Assembly: GCA_002311635.1 (NCBI GenBank)
Contig: DBZJ01000220.1
Span: forward strand, 1-14,807
Reading direction: 5' to 3'
DNA from: Syntrophaceae bacterium UBA1163
GTDB lineage: Bacteria; Desulfobacterota; BSN033; UBA1163
DNA: 14,807 nt
The notes beneath the pieces are model-generated. The model made no database searches, was not told the DNA's origin, and was given only the letters and a program-made list of their open reading frames with translations. Positions 6,825 to 12,474 of this stretch are shown one piece after another; the stretch's first letter is position 1, and each line of letters starts with the position of its first letter. A program made the position numbers and the translations under genes.

Positions 6825-7202
6825 TATGGAGGTAAAACGGTGATGCAGGCAGAATGGATGAATGTTTCGTCCAACTTCCTATCTTGGAAACGGTCTCTGC
6901 GAGTGAGACGAAGCAGTCTCGCTTTTTCCGGGAGATTGCCGCGCACCTTCCAGGTGCTCGCAAAGACAGGCTGGGGAAAAAGGATAGTTCTCTAAACCGG
7001 GATTTGACCCCTCGCTTCACCTGTCTTTCAGGACACAATTTTGTTATAGTTACAAAGTGCGCAGACAAAAACAGGGACACACCGATTTTCATATTTGGCT
7101 GACCACTTTGCCAATTTGATTACCCTGTGCCAGATTTCTTTTGCTTTAATTGAATCTCTTTGTCAAACTGGAATTTCAATATTTTGGGGATGCTTTGGAA
7201 AG
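6825..7202. other. Intergenic region with dispersed repeat
   Basis: This is 378 bases between the hydrolase and the cation transporter. The 75-bp repeat at 6893-6967 is listed separately. The region 7020-7100 has a GGGACACACCGATTTT stretch (7075-7090) that resembles, from memory, half of the palindromes associated with REP transposases. No matching second half is present. The transporter frame is open back to a TTG at 7095, but the extra residues are not family-like. No clear promoter was found. Confidence 0.45.
6893..6967. repeat. 75-bp dispersed repeat with terminal inverted repeats
   Basis: Terminal arms GTCTCTGCGAG (6893-6903) and CTCGCAAAGAC (6957-6967) are complementary at 10 of 11 positions. 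Inside are GAGAC (6905-6909) / GTCTC (6916-6920) and GCACCT (6943-6948) / AGGTGC (6952-6957), both perfect. The GAAGCAGTCTCGCTTTTT and GGGAGATTGC wording closely resembles a widely scattered intergenic repeat of the type GCGAGCGAAGCAATCTC that I recall from many bacterial genomes. No coding function is expected. Confidence 0.55.
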
Positions 7203-8108
7203 ATGGTAGTTACCACCTTTTCTCAACAGGGTGCGCACGAAAAAAAATGGGCTGCAATGAGTTCTGTCATTGCAGCTGTGGGCCTGACTGGTTTTAAGAT
7301 TATCGTAGGGCTTTCCACAGGAAGTCTGGGCATTCTTGCCGAAGCGGCCCATTCCGGGCTTGATCTCATGGCTGCGCTGATGACCTTCCTGGCCATCCGA
7401 ATTTCCGGCAAGCCGGCGGACAGCACTCACCTCTATGGCCATGGCAAGGCGGAAAACCTCTCGGCGCTTTTTGAAACCCTGCTTCTTCTGGTGACCTGCT
7501 TCTGGATCATCTACGAGGCCACCCATCGTCTTCTCTTTCACGCCGTTGCCTTTAGAATCACCTTCTGGTCCTTCGCTGTGATGATCATATCCATTGCGGT
7601 GGATGTCTCCCGCTCTCGCGTCCTTTATCGGGCAGCCAAAAAATATCGCAGCCAGGCCCTTGAAGCGGATGCGTTGCACTTTAGCACCGATATCTGGAGC
7701 TCCGGCGTCGTCATCCTGGGACTGGTCTGCGTGAAAGTGGGCCAGTGGGTACCGGGTTTGGCGTTTCTGCACCAGGCAGATTCGGTTGCAGCCGTCGTCG
7801 TGGGATTGATTGTAGTTTACATCGTTGTCAAGCTTGGGGTGAGCACCGTCCAAGCGCTTCTGGACGTCGCCCCGTCAGGCATTGAGCGAAAAATCATCTC
7901 TGCGGTAGGTGCCCTCGCCGGTGTAACCAATTGCCATCATGTGAGGGTGCGCTATTCGGGCCCACAGCTTTTTGTGGATATCCATGTCCTCGTCGATGGT
8001 AACCAAACCTTAAGAGAGGCCCACAATCTTACGGAGGAAATTGAGCGCACCATCCAGAAGCTGATACCGAATGCGGATGTGACTGTTCACCCCGAGCCAA
8101 ATTTGTAG
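7203..8108 (+). CDS. Cation diffusion facilitator (CDF) family transporter
   Basis: Predicted 301-residue inner-membrane cation/proton antiporter. Six transmembrane helices are followed by a cytosolic ferredoxin-like domain from about residue 215 (IERKIISAVGALAGVTNCHHVRVR, then FVDIHVLVDGNQTLREAH). TM2 carries His50-x-x-x-Asp54 (AAHSGLD) and TM5 carries His159-x-x-x-Asp163 (ALHFSTD). This two-HxxxD arrangement is associated with zinc and cadmium transport, whereas DxxxD in TM2 marks iron and broader specificity. The HLYGHGKAENLSAL motif after TM2 is a family hallmark. I chose ATG 7203 because the conserved alignable region begins soon after (KKWAAMSSVIAAVGLTGFKIIVG). The upstream open frame to TTG 7095 is repeat-flanking sequence. 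Its ribosome site is weak (GGAAAG just before ATG). It converges with the methyltransferase gene with a 15-base gap. Confidence 0.92.
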   Translation: MVVTTFSQQGAHEKKWAAMSSVIAAVGLTGFKIIVGLSTGSLGILAEAAHSGLDLMAALMTFLAIRISGKPADSTHLYGHGKAENLSALFETLLLLVTCFWIIYEATHRLLFHAVAFRITFWSFAVMIISIAVDVSRSRVLYRAAKKYRSQALEADALHFSTDIWSSGVVILGLVCVKVGQWVPGLAFLHQADSVAAVVVGLIVVYIVVKLGVSTVQALLDVAPSGIERKIISAVGALAGVTNCHHVRVRYSGPQLFVDIHVLVDGNQTLREAHNLTEEIERTIQKLIPNADVTVHPEPNL

Positions 8109-8126
8109 TGACGGGCTCCGCCGTCA
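8109..8126. terminator. Hairpin between convergent stop codons
   Basis: TGACGG (8109-8114) and CCGTCA (8121-8126) form a perfect 6-bp stem with a 6-base loop. It sits immediately after the transporter stop and includes the methyltransferase stop on the other strand. There is no T tract on either side, so termination is possible but unproven. Confidence 0.3.
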
Positions 8127-9116
8127 TGGTCTGAATGCTTCAATCAATGCATCCATGCGCTCTCCTTTCCGGAGGAGACGCACTTTAATAAAACCAGCCT
8201 GTTCCAGGCAACCCTTGATTTCATCGTAAGTATACGTCCTGCCACCAGCAGTGGAGACGAGCATATTGACTGCGAAGAGCGCGCCATCCTTCGGCCGGGT
8301 ACGGTCGGGCTCCATGACATGATCCCGGATGACAACCCGTCCGCCCCGGTCCAGAGATCGGAACACGTTGCGAAAGAGGCTCACGTTTTGGTCCGGGCTG
8401 TTCTGGTGAATGATCGCCGAGATAAAGGCCAAATCATGTCCTGGCGGTAGCTGATCCCGATAGAAATCGCCCGAAACCAAGGTTACCCGATCAAGAACTC
8501 CTGCTTTTCCCAAGCGTTCGCGCGCTATCTCAATCACCTCCGGTCTGTCGAATAAGGTCGCCTTCATCTCGGGAGCGGCCTGAAGAAAAGCGATGGTGTA
8601 AGTCCCGGAAGCCCCGCCCACATCGAGTAAATGTCTTGACGAGCCGGGATGGACATCCGTAACGATTCGCGGGGCTAAGGGCTTCGCGATAACGTCCATG
8701 GCCCCGATGAAAGCCCGCAGTTCATCCATATTGCGAGAAGAAGTGGTTACCAGATCGGAAACCTGAGTCCCCCGGACAATACTCGTCAGGCTTGACCACC
8801 TCCTCCAGAGACCGGCCATGTGGAGAACCATGGGAAGAATCGAATCGGGAGCATCGGCGGAAAGAAAACGTGAGACGGAAGGGGAGCACTGATAGACCTC
8901 TCCTCGCTTGTCCAGAAGGCCCATTGCCGAAAGGGCGTCGAGGAGGATCGTCAAACCCCTGCTGTCAGCACCGGTCCTGCTCGCTACCTCCTGGGCAGGG
9001 AGAGGGGCCGGTGTAAGAAGCGTGAAGAGGTCAAGCTCGGCGGCAGAAAGAAAAACACGGCAATCCATAAAGCCGCGGGCCAAATCCAGGACATCTTGTA
9101 AATCGACAGATCTCAT
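8124..9116 (-). CDS. O-methyltransferase-like SAM-dependent methyltransferase
   Basis: Predicted 330-residue methyltransferase of the plant-type O-methyltransferase family 2 (acetylserotonin/CrtF-like). The N-terminal winged-helix dimerisation domain (about 1-90) contains AAELDLFTLL, QEVASRTGAD and LDALSAMGLLDKRGEVY. The SAM fold starts with LLDVGGASGTY (163-173), with a following acidic residue at Asp190 (LFDRPEV) and GDFY near 206-209. The segment AIIHQNSPDQN places His227 where the catalytic histidine of this family lies. SAM binding therefore looks intact and the acceptor is unknown. Similar domains occur in quinone, bacteriochlorophyll and carotenoid pathways, but no such neighbours are present. 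I chose ATG 9116 because AAGGAG (minus strand, 9131-9126) lies 9 bases upstream. The nearer ATG at 9125 abuts it directly. Confidence 0.85.
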   Translation of the reverse strand: MRSVDLQDVLDLARGFMDCRVFLSAAELDLFTLLTPAPLPAQEVASRTGADSRGLTILLDALSAMGLLDKRGEVYQCSPSVSRFLSADAPDSILPMVLHMAGLWRRWSSLTSIVRGTQVSDLVTTSSRNMDELRAFIGAMDVIAKPLAPRIVTDVHPGSSRHLLDVGGASGTYTIAFLQAAPEMKATLFDRPEVIEIARERLGKAGVLDRVTLVSGDFYRDQLPPGHDLAFISAIIHQNSPDQNVSLFRNVFRSLDRGGRVVIRDHVMEPDRTRPKDGALFAVNMLVSTAGGRTYTYDEIKGCLEQAGFIKVRLLRKGERMDALIEAFRP

Positions 9117-9127
9117 CGCTTTCATCT

Positions 9128-9149
9128 CCTTATTATCCTTATTATCCTT
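9128..9149 (-). repeat. Tandem Shine-Dalgarno-like 9-mer repeat in methyltransferase leader
   Basis: On the minus strand the leader reads as AAGG followed by two copies of ATAATAAGG (plus strand CCTTATTAT twice, then CCTT). The last AAGG becomes AAGGAG, the likely ribosome site. This gives three AAGG cores, spaced 9 bases apart, just upstream of the start. Such perfect short repeats can gain or lose units by slippage. Confidence 0.6.
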
Positions 9150-9199
9150 CTCAAACCAAACGAAGAAGGGTTGTTTCCCGTCAATTACTTTTATTTTAC

Positions 9200-9233
9200 A
9201 TGATTTTTTGGGGCTTGCTACCCAAGAAATCAT
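9200..9233. promoter_or_regulatory. 13-bp inverted repeat in divergent intergenic region
   Basis: ATGATTTTTTGGG (9200-9212) pairs with CCCAAGAAATCAT (9221-9233) over 13 positions, 12 Watson-Crick and one T-G, around the 8-base loop GCTTGCTA. It lies between the divergently transcribed methyltransferase (start 9116) and the small protein at 9342. It may be an operator or an RNA hairpin. On the plus strand the single imperfect pair is a tolerated U-G. Confidence 0.5.
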
Positions 9234-9243
9234 TTAAGGTAGG

Positions 9244-9264
9244 GTATTTTTATTTCGAAAATAC
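9244..9264. promoter_or_regulatory. 7-bp AT-rich inverted repeat
   Basis: GTATTTT (9244-9250) and AAAATAC (9258-9264) are perfect complements with a 7-base spacer, ten bases after the larger dyad. Spacing and symmetry suit a dimeric repressor site, although AT-rich sequence makes chance symmetry more likely. Confidence 0.35.
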
Positions 9265-9341
9265 GGAGTAGACCCGATTCACTTCTTCACGTCTCTTGGA
9301 TAAGATGGTGACAAATAGAATTCGGGAGGAAGACCAAGGCG

Positions 9342-9728
9342 ATGACGAAGGTCTTTATCGGAATCATGGGGCTGTTATTAATATCCCTTCTCTTAAGACT
9401 GAATAATTTCTCAAGAGAAAATAATATGGTCCAGCTTGCCATTGAAACTGTCAGAATCCAAGCGGACCTGCCTGGCGACGTAGAGGTAAAATTTGTCGAG
9501 AAGTGGGAGAGCTCCATTCCCGATTTCTATGCGGTTAAACTACTCGTCATAAAAGCGGATAAAGAGATCCCAATGGTGGTCTACGTGGATCGAGCTGCCG
9601 ACAAAGTCATTGTCGGAAGTCTTTTCATCAAAGGTGAAAACATAACCCGAAGGGAGGCGGCCGACTCCGGTATTGCGAAGATCGATGTAGGTTATCTCGA
9701 AACCGGAAAAACCTCACTTGCTTACTGA
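9342..9728 (+). CDS. Small membrane-anchored protein, weakly DsbC N-terminal-like
   Basis: Predicted 128-residue envelope protein that I cannot assign firmly. Residues 3-20 are one hydrophobic segment (VFIGIMGLLLISLLLRL) that could be a signal anchor or uncleaved signal. The remainder is soluble and contains no cysteine. Its strand pattern (FYAVKLLVIKADKEIPMVVYVDRAADKVIVGSLF followed by GENITRRE, about residues 62-104) resembles the cystatin-like N-terminal dimerisation domain of DsbC/DsbG-type disulfide isomerases, where a similar VYVTDDGKYLIQG motif occurs. The thioredoxin half is missing, so it is not an isomerase by itself. The gene lies 51 bases upstream of the Tat-signal superoxide dismutase on the same strand, probably co-transcribed. 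A purine-rich GGGAGGA at 9324-9330 precedes the ATG at an 11-base distance, and AAGG is nearer. It could equally be an unrelated lipid- or metal-handling protein. Confidence 0.65.
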   Translation: MTKVFIGIMGLLLISLLLRLNNFSRENNMVQLAIETVRIQADLPGDVEVKFVEKWESSIPDFYAVKLLVIKADKEIPMVVYVDRAADKVIVGSLFIKGENITRREAADSGIAKIDVGYLETGKTSLAY

Positions 9729-9779
9729 ACGTCCCAGTCCCCATCTTCTGCAAGTTAAGCGGTTTGAAATGGACTGGAA

Positions 9780-10487
9780 ATGAAATCATTTTCTATAGAT
9801 CGGCGCCAGTTTTTGTTCATGTCAGGGATAATGGGAATCACCCTTATTGCAGGCGAACCGGAGACTTCTATTCCAAAAACACAAGCGGAGGAAAAGATGA
9901 CTTACAATGCAAAGGATTACAATCGGCTCATAGGCATGGAAGGATTCAGCGAAACCCTTCTAAAAAACCATTTCACTCTCTATCAGGGGTATGTCACCAA
10001 CACCAACAAAGTTCTTGAAGCCCTTGGCCAGATGTTGAAAGAGGGTAAGGTCGCCACCCCCGAGTATGCAGAGATGAAGAGAAGACTTGGATGGGAATTC
10101 AATGGAATGAGGCTTCATGAATTCTATTTTGAAAACCTCGGGGGCAAAGGGAGTGTCAGTAAAACGGGGAAATTGTACCAAAAACTTGTCGAGTCTTTTG
10201 GTAGCTATGAGGCCTGGGAAAAGGATTTTAAGGCGACGGGGGCGATGCGAGGGATCGGATGGGTTGTCCTCTATCAAGATATCCTCAGCGGGAAGTTCAT
10301 CAATTTCTGGATCAATGAGCATGACGGGGGCCATCCGTCCGGAGGGATGCCCATTTTAATCATGGATGTCTTTGAACACGCTTTTATGATCGACTACGGT
10401 CTTAAGAGGGCGGACTATATTGAGGCCTTTTTCAGAAATATCAATTGGACGGAAACTGAGAAAAGATTGCTTCTCCATAAGGGATAA
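9780..10487 (+). CDS. Fe/Mn superoxide dismutase with Tat signal peptide
   Basis: Predicted 235-residue superoxide dismutase destined for the periplasm or envelope. The N terminus has a twin-arginine motif, DRRQFL (Arg8-Arg9), followed by a hydrophobic stretch (MSGIMGITLIAG) and a polar linker to residue 40, typical of a Tat signal. The remaining ~195 residues form a full Fe/Mn SOD. Metal ligands by position are His64 (LLKNHFTLY), His113 (FNGMRLHEFYFENL), Asp196 and His200 (MDVFEHAFMIDYG). The GAMRGIGWVVLY segment is also diagnostic. Iron versus manganese is not safely separable by eye. I chose ATG 9780 because it retains the Tat motif, although its ribosome site is weak. Tat export suits SODs that need the metal loaded in the cytoplasm. 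Two tatA-like genes follow 400 bases downstream, across an intergenic region with its own promoter. Confidence 0.9.
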   Translation: MKSFSIDRRQFLFMSGIMGITLIAGEPETSIPKTQAEEKMTYNAKDYNRLIGMEGFSETLLKNHFTLYQGYVTNTNKVLEALGQMLKEGKVATPEYAEMKRRLGWEFNGMRLHEFYFENLGGKGSVSKTGKLYQKLVESFGSYEAWEKDFKATGAMRGIGWVVLYQDILSGKFINFWINEHDGGHPSGGMPILIMDVFEHAFMIDYGLKRADYIEAFFRNINWTETEKRLLLHKG

Positions 10488-10544
10488 GGTCCTTTATAAG
10501 ATTATCGTAGAGTTTCGCACCGTTTGCACAGAAGTGTCCGAAAG

Positions 10545-10574
10545 CCCGGCAAAATTGGGAATTCTCTTGCCGGG
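10545..10574 (+). terminator. GC-rich hairpin downstream of SOD, possible terminator
   Basis: CCCGGCAA (10545-10552) and TTGCCGGG (10567-10574) make a perfect 8-bp stem around a 14-base loop, about 57 bases after the SOD stop. The sequence after the stem is TCACCCTTTGG, without a strong U tract, so it may be a weak terminator or a transcript-stabilising 3' structure. Confidence 0.4.
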
Positions 10575-10779
10575 TCACCCTTTGGAGAACTTAAAACGTT
10601 AGTTTCCCAAAACCAAGATAGATCTCGCCGGTGAAAATAAGCGAAACAGCGATTTATGCCCCATTCGGACTCGGAAAGGAATCCAAAATATATTGAAATA
10701 ATTAAAGGTTATAAGATTCGTTCATCTGCAACCCCATTTTCGCCTTCGGTCACCCGATACTCCCTTCCTCTGTAGGAAA

Positions 10780-10807
10780 TTTACAGGACAATTAAATATG
10801 TTATAAT
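10780..10807 (+). promoter_or_regulatory. Predicted sigma70-type promoter of tatA-like operon
   Basis: TTTACA (10780-10785, 5/6 to TTGACA) and a perfect TATAAT (10802-10807) are spaced by 16 bases in AT-rich sequence. Transcription would start near 10814, leaving a leader of about 74 bases before ATG 10888. A TTGACA also overlaps at 10807-10812 but has only poor -10 partners. Confidence 0.65.
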
Positions 10808-10878
10808 TGACATGTTGACTGGCGATTATTTATTTGGTGTTAGTTCACAAGAGCTTACAGACATCCAATTAAGGAGAA

Positions 10879-10943
10879 GGAGGTTTTATGCTTGCAGGGC
10901 CAGATTTGTTGGTTATCTTGGTGATTGCTTTGGTCATTTTTGG
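10879..10943 (+). repeat. Direct repeat copy 1, 5' part of first tatA-like gene
   Basis: This 65-base stretch starts with GGAGGTTTTATG. It is matched at 57 of 65 positions by 11122-11186, and the first 23 bases are identical. It spans the ribosome site and the first 18-19 codons. This supports a tandem duplication of the tatA gene. Confidence 0.75.
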
Positions 10944-11070
10944 TGGTAATAGAATTGCCGACCTTGGCGCAGGTCTTGGAAAGGGGATTCGAAGCTTCAA
11001 GAAAGGCTTGGAAGGTGACGAAACCCCCCAAAAGAAATTAGAAGACAATTCAGGTAAAACCAAGGAGTAG
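10888..11070 (+). CDS. TatA/E-family twin-arginine translocase subunit (short)
   Basis: Predicted 60-residue inner-membrane Tat subunit. A short N-terminal transmembrane helix (DLLVILVIALVIF, about 6-18) is followed by the hinge FGGNRIADLG. An amphipathic helix (GAGLGKGIRSFKKGL, about 27-41) and a short charged tail come next. TatA oligomers are thought to weaken or line the membrane path for folded Tat cargo. The hinge normally reads FGPKKLPELG, and here the proline is a glycine and NRI replaces KKL. A good GGAGG lies 4-5 bases before the ATG, at the end of AAGGAGAAGGAGG. It is the first gene after the predicted promoter and probably shares a transcript with the second tatA-like gene 60 bases later. 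No TatC gene is in the window. Confidence 0.88.
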   Translation: MLAGPDLLVILVIALVIFGGNRIADLGAGLGKGIRSFKKGLEGDETPQKKLEDNSGKTKE

Positions 11071-11121
11071 AAGGTTTCTTTTATCCTTCTGAAGGGGTGT
11101 TTTCTTGAGTCTTCTCGGGAG

Positions 11122-11186
11122 GGAGGTTTTATGCTTGCAGGGCCGGATTTGTTGGTCATCCTGGCGATTGCCTTGATTGTTTTTGG
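11122..11186 (+). repeat. Direct repeat copy 2, 5' part of second tatA-like gene
   Basis: This is the partner of 10879-10943 (57/65 identical by eye). It begins with GGAGGTTTT directly before ATG 11131. The differences are mostly synonymous T/C and A/G changes, consistent with selection on a shared helix or with gene conversion. Confidence 0.75.
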
Positions 11187-11541
11187 GCCTAAAAAACTTC
11201 CGGAATTAGCAAAGACCATTGGTAAGGCGATGGCGGAAGTTAAGAAAGCCACTGAAGAGGTGAAGGAGAGTATCGGCATTAACGAATTGCAAGAGATGAG
11301 AAGCAATTTGACCATGGACGTCCATACTCTGGTGGGAAGGTTATCTGCTTCCATGACTAAGAAAGAAACGGCAGGAGATGTATTTACTCCCGTAGAGGAT
11401 TCTATCCAGGAGACGGCTTCCTCTCCCACAGGGGAATCAGCCCCTATTGGAGATGGGAAGGAGTTGGAAAAAGAAAAGAATGAGAATGCAAAATCGGAAG
11501 GATTAAAAGAGGGGGTACCAAGAGAAGGTGTCCCATCCTAA
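11131..11541 (+). CDS. TatA/TatB-family twin-arginine translocase subunit (long tail)
   Basis: Predicted 136-residue Tat subunit. Residues 1-11 equal those of the upstream paralogue. The hinge is the standard FGPKKLPELA, with the amphipathic helix KTIGKAMAEVKKATEEVKES. The long charged tail (about 50-136) contains ELQEMRSNLTMDVHTLVGRLSAS and then a Glu/Lys/Gly-rich stretch. Tail length and acidic charge are closer to TatB than TatA, so this could be the TatB partner of the short gene. Separate TatA and TatB roles are not safely decided by eye. GGGAGG precedes the ATG at 11121-11126. The stop at 11539-11541 lies two bases before the VTT-protein start, which suggests translational coupling. Confidence 0.86.
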   Translation: MLAGPDLLVILAIALIVFGPKKLPELAKTIGKAMAEVKKATEEVKESIGINELQEMRSNLTMDVHTLVGRLSASMTKKETAGDVFTPVEDSIQETASSPTGESAPIGDGKELEKEKNENAKSEGLKEGVPREGVPS

Positions 11542-11543
11542 GG

Positions 11544-12293
11544 ATGGATGAATCTCCTTTAATGAAGTCGTTACCCCAATTAAGACCAAAGTGGGTTTGG
11601 ATTACCTGTCTTTTAGTTGGACTCGTTATACTTCTTATTTATCTATACAACTCACAATTGTGGATTCAGGCGGTTAAACTTCAGGGTCTCGTTCAGGACC
11701 GTCACCAATTTAAAAAAGCTATCAAGTCCTTTGGGCCATACTCTCCTCTCGTTTTTATCTCATTCCACATCCTACATGCGGTTATCCCTCCTATTCCAGG
11801 GGAGGCCATTGAGTTTTTAGGAGGTTACCTTTTTGGGGTATGGGCGGGGATGCTCTATTCCATGATCGGGCTCATAATAGGTTCTTGGCTTTCCTTCAGC
11901 ATAGCGAGGATCTTTGAGAAGCGGATTGTTGAAAGGTTCGTTTCGCCTGAGCTGAGAAAAAAATTTGCTTATCTGAGTGATCATGAGGGGGTTATCCTCA
12001 GTTTTCTCCTTTTTTTAATTCCTGGTTTTCCAAAGGTGGCGTTGTGCTACCTCTTAGGTTTAACGCCGATGCATTTGGGAATTTTCCTCATTATCTCAAC
12101 CATCGGGAGGATACCAGGGACATTGATGGCGACACTTCAAGGAGCAAAGGCCTTTGATCAACAATACATGACCTTATTAATCCTGTTGGGGATATCTGCT
12201 CTGATCATTTTGGTCTTCTATATCTACCACGAAAACATTCATCGATGGATTGAAAAAAGGAGTAAAGCAGGCATTCAGAAGAAAAGTGTATAG
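11544..12293 (+). CDS. TVP38/TMEM64-type VTT (SNARE-associated) membrane protein
   Basis: Predicted 249-residue polytopic inner-membrane protein of the VTT/DedA superfamily. After a hydrophobic segment (about 18-35) and a linker, the core contains LHAVIPPIPGEAIEFLGGYLFGVWAGMLY (about 77-105, a re-entrant helix signature), and LLFLIPGFPKVALCYLLGLTP (about 155-175). GRIPGT near 189-194 and a final helix (LLILLGISALIILVFYIY) follow. VTT proteins of bacteria are linked to lipid scrambling and membrane integrity, and the TVP38/TMEM64 branch is the best match. The role here is not known. It starts two bases after the TatA/TatB stop, so co-expression with the Tat genes is likely. The sequence is visibly AT-richer than the Tex and radical SAM genes. 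Confidence 0.86.
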   Translation: MDESPLMKSLPQLRPKWVWITCLLVGLVILLIYLYNSQLWIQAVKLQGLVQDRHQFKKAIKSFGPYSPLVFISFHILHAVIPPIPGEAIEFLGGYLFGVWAGMLYSMIGLIIGSWLSFSIARIFEKRIVERFVSPELRKKFAYLSDHEGVILSFLLFLIPGFPKVALCYLLGLTPMHLGIFLIISTIGRIPGTLMATLQGAKAFDQQYMTLLILLGISALIILVFYIYHENIHRWIEKRSKAGIQKKSV

Positions 12294-12474
12294 TAATTCG
12301 TTTTCAAAGATCGAGGGGAGGGCCAGAAATGATCCCGCCTTTTTAATTATTTCAATCGCAAATCTTCAGTGACCTTTCCTTGTCTCACGTGAAGATAAGT
12401 AGGTGTAATTTGCAAGAAGCGTTATCTTGACACAGTCCGTCAACTAAAACGCTGGTCAGGACAAATCAAGTCAT
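12294..12474. other. Intergenic gap between convergent genes
   Basis: This is 181 bases between the convergent VTT and Tex genes. TTGAC (12427-12431) and GTCAA (12439-12443) form a 5-bp dyad. A GGGA...TCCC pairing with a downstream T run near 12315-12350 could be a weak plus-strand terminator. I see no gene. Confidence 0.3.

Larger units (their letters stand above)
10488..10887. other. Intergenic region between SOD and tatA genes
   Basis: This is 400 bases without a recognisable gene. The first third holds a GC-rich hairpin at 10545-10574. The middle is AT-rich and without features I can name. The last 110 bases hold a strong candidate promoter (10780-10807) and the purine-rich ribosome site of the first tatA-like gene. 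I searched for tRNA-like cloverleaf and riboswitch signatures by eye and saw none. Confidence 0.5.

Noticed and set aside
6854..7102. Plus-strand 82-codon frame and a minus-strand partner in the 6825-7202 gap
   Set aside because: They read through the 75-bp repeat and have no family resemblance.
7095..7202. N-terminal extension of the cation transporter to TTG 7095
   Set aside because: Cysteine- and phenylalanine-rich extension is not typical for the family, and the internal ATG 7203 begins just before the conserved region.
9125..9233. N-terminal extension of the methyltransferase to 9233 or start at 9125
   Set aside because: The extension is encoded by the tandem repeat and dyad region. 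The ATG at 9125 directly abuts AAGGAG, while 9116 has proper spacing.
10620..10740. Possible tRNA or riboswitch in the 10488-10887 gap
   Set aside because: No T-loop consensus, acceptor stem or known riboswitch core could be found by eye.
10869..11429. Minus-strand 186-codon frame across both tatA-like genes
   Set aside because: It is antisense to two recognisable Tat genes, and its repetitive segments mirror the tandem duplication.
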